Notes under the pieces: model-generated
What the model was told of the DNA's origin: nothing
Seen by the model: the letters and a program-made list of their open reading frames with translations, nothing else
The model's database searches: none
Part shown: positions 59,505 through 64,000 of the stretch, piece after piece
Layout: each line of letters starts with the position of its first letter
How positions within the stretch are numbered: the first letter of the stretch is position 1
NCBI RefSeq assembly: GCF_001894925.1
Contig: NZ_BCXD01000001.1
Coordinates: 248,001-312,000 of the forward strand
Reading direction: 5' to 3'
Origin: Rhodococcus rhodnii NBRC 100604
GTDB taxonomy: Bacteria; Actinomycetota; Actinomycetes; Mycobacteriales; Mycobacteriaceae
DNA length: 64,000 nucleotides
Position numbers and translations under genes: made by a program

Positions 59505-60378
59505 CCGGCGAGCGCAGCCCGGCCGTGGGCGCGCGGCTCTCGCCCGAGCGTGCTGCGCCGCCGTCACGTTCGTCGCGGTCGTCGCGGGATGCAGCGAGAC
59601 GGGAACGCCCGTCGCCGACCCCGAGGCGCCCACCGCACCTCACGCGGCGCCGCCCGCGCCTGCGCCGCCGGCCGAGTCCGGGCCGCTGGCCGGGTTCGGG
59701 GACTTCGCCGCGAGCCTGCCCGCCGACGTCGGACTCGCGGTGACGCCGATCGGCGGTGGGCAGACCCTCGCAGGCGGGGCGTGGGCCGACGGACCCGCGT
59801 GGTCGACGATGAAGGTCGCGATCGCGATCGCCGCAGTCGATGCGGGAACGGCGCGGACGGACGATCTCGACGCCGCGATCCGGCGATCGGACAACGATGC
59901 CGCCGACCGTCTGTGGAGTTCCCTGGGCCCGCCCGACCGCGCCGCGGAGGCCACGGGTGCGGTCCTGGCCCGCGACGGCGATCCACAGACCCGGGTGAAC
60001 GCCGTCGCCACGCGCCCCGGATTCAGCGCGTTCGGTCAGACGATGTGGCCGCTGACCGCGCAGTCGCAGTTCGCCTCGCACCTCGTGTGCGATCCCGCTG
60101 CGGCGCCGGTCACCGACCTCATGCGCAGCACCGACGAGAGCTGGGGGCTCGCGACGGTCCCCGGTGCGATCGCGAAATCGGGATGGGGTCCGGACGAGGA
60201 CGGGCGTCAGCTGGCACGCCAGTTCGGCGCGCTCCCCACCCCCGCGGGCGGGCTGGTCGCCGTAGCGATTGCCGCACAACCGGATTCGGGAACGTTCGAG
60301 GACGCCGCGGCGACACTCACCACCATCACGCAATGGCTCGCGCCCCGGCTGCCGGCCGGGACCGGCTGCACCCCGTGA
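59455..60378 (+). CDS. Class A beta-lactamase-like serine hydrolase lipoprotein
   Basis: 307 residues from the first ATG (289 or 295 if a later repeat ATG is used). Lipobox VAGC (Cys 46). Active-site motifs in penicillin-recognising order: SxxK as STMK (117-120), SDN (145-147), and KSG (241-243). Glu166 of true class A enzymes is not obvious. It may be a peptidoglycan-related hydrolase rather than a resistance enzyme. A short N terminus from 59491 would fit a normal lipoprotein signal best. Confidence 0.85.
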   Translation: MSTDPCMSTDPCMSTDHRRAQPGRGRAALARACCAAVTFVAVVAGCSETGTPVADPEAPTAPHAAPPAPAPPAESGPLAGFGDFAASLPADVGLAVTPIGGGQTLAGGAWADGPAWSTMKVAIAIAAVDAGTARTDDLDAAIRRSDNDAADRLWSSLGPPDRAAEATGAVLARDGDPQTRVNAVATRPGFSAFGQTMWPLTAQSQFASHLVCDPAAAPVTDLMRSTDESWGLATVPGAIAKSGWGPDEDGRQLARQFGALPTPAGGLVAVAIAAQPDSGTFEDAAATLTTITQWLAPRLPAGTGCTP

Positions 60379-60403
60379 CGCGGCGACCGGCCGAACGACT
60401 CGA

Positions 60404-60976
60404 TCAGATCGAGCGCAGCACCCGCGCGGGCGCCCCCGCGGCGACGACGCGCTCGGGGACGTCGCGCGTGACGACCGATCCCGCTCCGATCACGGCGTCG
60501 TCACCGATCGTGACACCGGGACACACGATCACTCCGCCGCCGAGCCACACGTTGTCGCCGATCGTGATCGGCTGCGCCGCTTCGAATTTGTCGCGCCGCT
60601 GCTGCGGATCGAGCGGGTGCGTCGGCGTCAGCAACTGGACGTTCGGGCCGATCTGGCAGTCGGCGCCGATCCGGATGGGTGCGACGTCGAGCGCCGTGAG
60701 CCCGAAGTTCACGAACGTCCGGGGACCGATCGTGATGTGCTCGCCGTAGTCGACGTGCAGCGGCGGCCGCACGTCCACGTCCTCGCCGACGGCACCGAGC
60801 AACTCGCGCAACAGTTCTCCGGCGCCGTCGCCGCCCGAGAGTTCCGTCGCGTTGAATCGCGCTGCGAGCGTGCGCGCCCGACGCGAGAGCCGGTCGAGTT
60901 CGGGATCGTCGGCGATGTAGAGGTCGCCCGCGAGCATCCGCTCGCGGGCACTTCGCCCATCGCCGCCGGCGGTCAT
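60404..60976 (-). CDS. Maltose/galactoside O-acetyltransferase-like (hexapeptide) enzyme
   Basis: 190 residues. N-terminal Mac domain (SARERMLAGDLYIADDPEL), then left-handed beta-helix hexapeptide repeats, with the catalytic His region TPTHPLDPQQRR and IGDNVWLGGGVIVCPGVTIGDDAVIGAGSVVTRDVP (split over about 140-175). It transfers acetyl from acetyl-CoA to a sugar. ATGA overlap with the hemB stop. Sugar acceptor unknown. Confidence 0.92.
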   Translation of the reverse strand: MTAGGDGRSARERMLAGDLYIADDPELDRLSRRARTLAARFNATELSGGDGAGELLRELLGAVGEDVDVRPPLHVDYGEHITIGPRTFVNFGLTALDVAPIRIGADCQIGPNVQLLTPTHPLDPQQRRDKFEAAQPITIGDNVWLGGGVIVCPGVTIGDDAVIGAGSVVTRDVPERVVAAGAPARVLRSI

Positions 60977-61956
60977 GCCCGCTTCGCGAACTCGGCAGCC
61001 CAGTACGTGAGGACGATGTCGGCGCCGGCGCGCCGAATACTCAGCAGCGACTCGGCGATCGCCGCGTCACGGTCGATCCAGCCGCGCTGCGCGGCCGCCG
61101 TGATCATCGCGTACTCACCCGAGATCTGGTAGGCGGCAACGGGAACCGGCGACGAGTCTGCCACCTCCCGCAGCACGTCGAGGTACGACATCGCCGGCTT
61201 GACCATCACCATGTCGGCGCCCTCGGCGAGATCGAGATCGACCTCGCGCAGCGCCTCACGCCGATTGCCCGCGTCCTGCTGATACGTCCGCCGATCGCCC
61301 TGCAGCGACGACCCCACCGCCTCGCGGAACGGGCCGTAGAACGCCGACGCGTACTTCGCGGCGTACGCGAGCTGCCCGACCTCCGTGAAACCCGCGTCGT
61401 CGAGTGCCTCGCGGATCGCACCGACCTGGCCGTCCATCATCCCGCTGGGGCCGAGCAGATGTGCCCCGGCCTCGGCCTGCGCGACCGCCATACGGCGGTA
61501 CTGCGCGAGCGTCGCGTCGTTGTCGACACGACCCGCGTCGTCGACGACGCCGCAGTGCCCGTGATCGGTGAACTCGTCGAGACACGTGTCGGCCATGAGC
61601 ACCGTCGCGTCGCCGACCTCGTCGGCCAGCGCGCGCAACCCGCGGTTGAGGATGCCCTGCGGGTCGACGCCGCACTCCCCGTCACCCGACTTGTCCTCGG
61701 GCTTCGGGACGCCGAACAGCATCAGGCCGCCGACACCCGCCGCCACGGCCTCGGTCGCGGCGGCGCGCAGCGAGTCCAGCGTGTGCTGGTACACGCCGGG
61801 CATCGAGGAGATCTCGCGCGGCGCGTCGATGCCGTCGGCGACGAACATCGGCAGCACCAGATGCCGTGGCTCGAGCGAGGTCTCCCGCACGAGACGGCGG
61901 ACCGCCGGGGTCGTGCGCAACCGGCGCGGGCGATGCGTGGGGAACACGAACGGCAC
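60973..61956 (-). CDS. hemB: Delta-aminolevulinic acid dehydratase (porphobilinogen synthase)
   Basis: About 327 residues. Both Schiff-base lysines are visible in YAAKYASAFYGPFR and MVMVKPAMSYLD. The metal region is DTCLDEFTDHGHCG, which lacks the full Cys-rich zinc triad, so the enzyme is probably the Mg-dependent type. It condenses two ALA into porphobilinogen. GTG 61956 sits at GAGGGA; GTG 61947 is better spaced and equally possible. Confidence 0.95.
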   Translation of the reverse strand: MPFVFPTHRPRRLRTTPAVRRLVRETSLEPRHLVLPMFVADGIDAPREISSMPGVYQHTLDSLRAAATEAVAAGVGGLMLFGVPKPEDKSGDGECGVDPQGILNRGLRALADEVGDATVLMADTCLDEFTDHGHCGVVDDAGRVDNDATLAQYRRMAVAQAEAGAHLLGPSGMMDGQVGAIREALDDAGFTEVGQLAYAAKYASAFYGPFREAVGSSLQGDRRTYQQDAGNRREALREVDLDLAEGADMVMVKPAMSYLDVLREVADSSPVPVAAYQISGEYAMITAAAQRGWIDRDAAIAESLLSIRRAGADIVLTYWAAEFAKRA

Positions 61957-62000
61957 TCCCTCGGTGTCGATGATGGACGGGCTCCGGCCCTTGACGCTCG

Positions 62001-63563
62001 TCAGCGGCGGCGCGACTTCTTTCGCGGCGGGGGCAGTGCACCCTCGGCCCGCAACCGAGCCGCGTGCTCGGCGAGCGCCTCGACGAGCGGCCCGATCTGC
62101 GCCGTCTCCGGCTGCACGTCCACGCGCAGCCCGAACTCCACGGCCGTCTCGGCGGTCTTGGGGCCGATGCACGCGACGAGGGTCCGGGCGTGCGGCTTGC
62201 CCGCGATACCGACGAGATTGCGGACGGTGGACGACGACGTGAAGCACACGGCGTCGAAGCCACCAGTCTTGATCATCTCGCGGGTCTCGGCTGGCGGCGG
62301 CGAGGCGCGCACCGTGCGGTACGCCGTCACGTCGTCGATCTCCCAGCCGCGCTCACGCAGCCCCTCGGCGAGGGTTTCCGTAGCGATGTCCGCGCGCGGC
62401 AACAGGATTCGGTTCACCGGATCGAAGACGTCGTCGTAGGGCGCGAACTCGGCGAGCAGGCCCTCGCTCGACTGCTCCCCCGACGGGACGAGCTCGGGAT
62501 TGATACCGAACGAGCGGACCTTGTCCGCCGTCGCCTGCCCGACGCACGCGATCTTCACGCCCGAGAACGCACGGGCATCGAGCCCGAACTCCTCGAACTT
62601 CTCCCACACGGCACGCACCGCGTTGGTCGAGGTGAACACGACCCACTGGTAGCGGCCGTCCACGAGGCCCTTGACGGCACGCTCCATCTGCGCGGGGCTG
62701 CGCGGCGGCTCGACGGAGATCGTCGGCACCTCGATGGGGATCGCACCGTGCGTGACGAGACGATCGCTCATCTCCCCCGCCTGGTCCTTCGTGCGCGGCA
62801 CGAGCACCTTCCAGCCGTACAGCGCGCGCGACTCCCACCAGGAGAGCTTGCCGCGCTGCGACACGACCTTGCCGATGGTCACGACGAGCGGACCGACGAG
62901 TTCGGAGCCCGCGTCGTTGAGCGTCGCGAGCGTCGCCTCGACGGTGCGCTGCTGACGCGTCGTGCCGTTGACGGTGATCGCGGCCGGCGTCTGCGGTGCG
63001 AGGCCGTGCTCCACGAGCGCGCTCGCCGTCTCGGCGAGGTGCCCCGCCGTCGCGTGCAGGACGAGCGGCCCCGGTGCGGCCGCGAGCGCCGCCCAGTCGA
63101 CCTCGCCGCGCACGTCGGCCTCGGTGTGATCGGAGCCGAGTGCCATGCCCGCGTAGGCGGGAACCGCCGACGCCGACGGCAGGCCCGGCAGGACCTCGAA
63201 CGCCACCTGCGTGCGCGAGACCGCGGTGACCTCGGCGATCACCGAGTCCGTCGTGAGCGGATCGCCCGCCACGAGCCGCACGACGTCGTGACCGTTCTTC
63301 GCCTCGGCGACGAGCGTCTTGGCGACGTCCGCGGGCTCGCCCAGTGCGGGACGCACCTCGGCGATCGCCTCGCCGGTCTCCTCGTCGCAGCCGAGTGCGG
63401 TTCCGGCGAGCGCGACGACGGACTTGTCGACGTCCGGGTCCGTGTAGGCGAGCGATGCGTTCGCGAGCGCGTCACGAGCACGCACGGTGAGCAGCGCCGG
63501 GTCGCCGGGCCCGGATCCGACGAACAGGATCCGTCCCGGGGTGTTCTTGCGAACTCGGCTCAT
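62001..63563 (-). CDS. hemD: Fused uroporphyrinogen-III C-methyltransferase / uroporphyrinogen-III synthase
   Basis: 520 residues, two domains. The N-terminal tetrapyrrole methylase fold (about 1-245) has GSGPGDPALLTVRARDAL, RLVAGDPLTTDS and a degenerate central part. The C-terminal HemD domain (about 260-505) has VLVPRTKDQAGEMSDRLVTHGA, VVFTSTNAVRAVWEKF and CFTSSSTVRNLVG. This fusion is standard in mycolata (Rv0511). HemD makes uro'gen III; the methylase half would lead to sirohaem if active. Confidence 0.94.
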   Translation of the reverse strand: MSRVRKNTPGRILFVGSGPGDPALLTVRARDALANASLAYTDPDVDKSVVALAGTALGCDEETGEAIAEVRPALGEPADVAKTLVAEAKNGHDVVRLVAGDPLTTDSVIAEVTAVSRTQVAFEVLPGLPSASAVPAYAGMALGSDHTEADVRGEVDWAALAAAPGPLVLHATAGHLAETASALVEHGLAPQTPAAITVNGTTRQQRTVEATLATLNDAGSELVGPLVVTIGKVVSQRGKLSWWESRALYGWKVLVPRTKDQAGEMSDRLVTHGAIPIEVPTISVEPPRSPAQMERAVKGLVDGRYQWVVFTSTNAVRAVWEKFEEFGLDARAFSGVKIACVGQATADKVRSFGINPELVPSGEQSSEGLLAEFAPYDDVFDPVNRILLPRADIATETLAEGLRERGWEIDDVTAYRTVRASPPPAETREMIKTGGFDAVCFTSSSTVRNLVGIAGKPHARTLVACIGPKTAETAVEFGLRVDVQPETAQIGPLVEALAEHAARLRAEGALPPPRKKSRRR

Positions 63564-63619
63564 CGGTGATTCTCCAGTGCGGTGGGTGGCTGTGCAGGAT
63601 GGTTCGGGGCGAGACGCGA

Positions 63620-63635
63620 CGGCGAACGTTCGCCG
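63620..63635. promoter_or_regulatory. 16-bp perfect palindrome between hemC and hemD
   Basis: CGGCGAACGTTCGCCG lies in the 117-base gap between the hemC stop and the hemD start. It could be a small operator or a short hairpin. It is not a LexA box, because the half-sites lack the four-base spacer. Confidence 0.3.
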
Positions 63636-63680
63636 CTGCGCGACGGCGGCCATCGTGTGGCCGCGCGCGGGGACCGGCGG

Positions 63681-64000
63681 TCAATCATCGGCGTCACCCC
63701 GTGCGGGATCGGGCTCGGTGCGCTCGGTCATCAGATCGCGAGCTCCCCGGTCGAGCAGATCGCGTGCGACTGCGCGCCCGAGGCCTGCCGGGTCGTCGAT
63801 GGTTCCGACGACGCTCGCGCGCAGGACCTCCGAGCCGTCGACGGCGGCGGCGGCGCCGCGTACCGACAGCTCCCAGACGGTGCGGCCGTCGTCGTCGAGC
63901 GACTCCACGACCTCCGCGAGCGCGCCGACCGGGGCCGTGCACCCCGCTTCGAGTTCCGCGAGGACGGCACGCTCGGCGACCACGGCGGCGCGTGTCGCGG
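63681..64000 (-). CDS. hemC: Porphobilinogen deaminase HemC, C-terminal part (runs off the window)
   Basis: The last about 106 residues only. [28 protein letters not shown] contains the Cys that holds the dipyrromethane cofactor. The 5' end is beyond 64000. It would polymerise four porphobilinogens and hand hydroxymethylbilane to HemD, encoded next. Confidence 0.93.
   Translation of the reverse strand, partial: ATRAAVVAERAVLAELEAGCTAPVGALAEVVESLDDDGRTVWELSVRGAAAAVDGSEVLRASVVGTIDDPAGLGRAVARDLLDRGARDLMTERTEPDPARGDADD

Noticed and set aside
59455-60378. Antibiotic-resistance beta-lactamase
   Set aside because: SxxK, SDN and KSG are present, but the class A general-base Glu is not evident and the protein is a short lipoprotein. 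A resistance role cannot be claimed from sequence.
61957-62000. Riboswitch upstream of hemB
   Set aside because: Only 44 bases separate hemD from hemB, too short for a known riboswitch; coupling with hemD is simpler.
63620-63635. LexA/SOS box
   Set aside because: Actinobacterial SOS boxes have a four-base spacer between CGAAC and GTTCG. Here the halves are joined directly, and the neighbours are haem genes.

Overview
The window reads as chromosomal core DNA from a high-GC, mycolic-acid-type actinobacterium (order Mycobacteriales, most like Rhodococcus, Gordonia or Nocardia; the genus cannot be fixed by eye). The evidence is an Mce/YrbE lipid importer with its MceG ATPase, HadA/HadB mycolate dehydratase subunits, an MgtA-type mannosyltransferase, menaquinone-only quinone genes, and frequent GTG starts with ATGA or GTGA gene overlaps. 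From memory, the gene order is largely colinear with M. tuberculosis Rv0655 back to Rv0510.

Layout. 1-5302: mceG-yrbEA-yrbEB-mceA-mceB, all minus, running out of the left edge. 5519-11571: translation block (rplL, rplJ with an L10-type leader, rplA, rplK, nusG, secE, tRNA-Trp, hadB, hadA, rpmG, tRNA-Met). 11609-12000: tRNA-Thr and tRNA-Tyr. 12200-31067: yajQ, htpX and most of the menaquinone pathway (polyprenyl diphosphate synthase, menJ, menG, menD, menC, menB, menE), broken up by an mgtA-like glycosyltransferase, a siderophore-interacting protein with a possible IdeR box, and a branched-chain amino acid type ABC importer whose fused permease carries an in-frame TAG. 31115-40292: accessory stretch with a deacetylase-like lipoprotein, a frameshifted PPOX gene, an ABC-2 exporter, an exported amine oxidase with a lipoprotein RidA homologue, a divergent APC permease with an IclR regulator, and a small secreted protein. 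40392-43835: a 1147-residue BTAD/NB-ARC regulator. 43913-47722: menA, a holin-like membrane protein, GNAT, a PLP cysteine synthase/desulfhydrase, DUF4229 and bldC. 47892-54404: cytochrome c maturation (ccsB, resB, ccdA, resA) with a histidine phosphatase and hemL. 54540-60976: acyl-CoA dehydrogenase/oxidase, small membrane proteins, a penicillin-recognising-type lipoprotein and an acetyltransferase. 60973-64000: hemB, a cobA/hemD fusion and a partial hemC.

How it works together. The main theme is respiration: menaquinone synthesis, heme synthesis and haem attachment to cytochrome c lie within about 50 kb. The most interesting points are the amber codon splitting a LivH-LivM fusion, the paired exported amine oxidase and RidA lipoprotein, and several short tandem duplications at the 3' ends of genes that copy stop or start codons.
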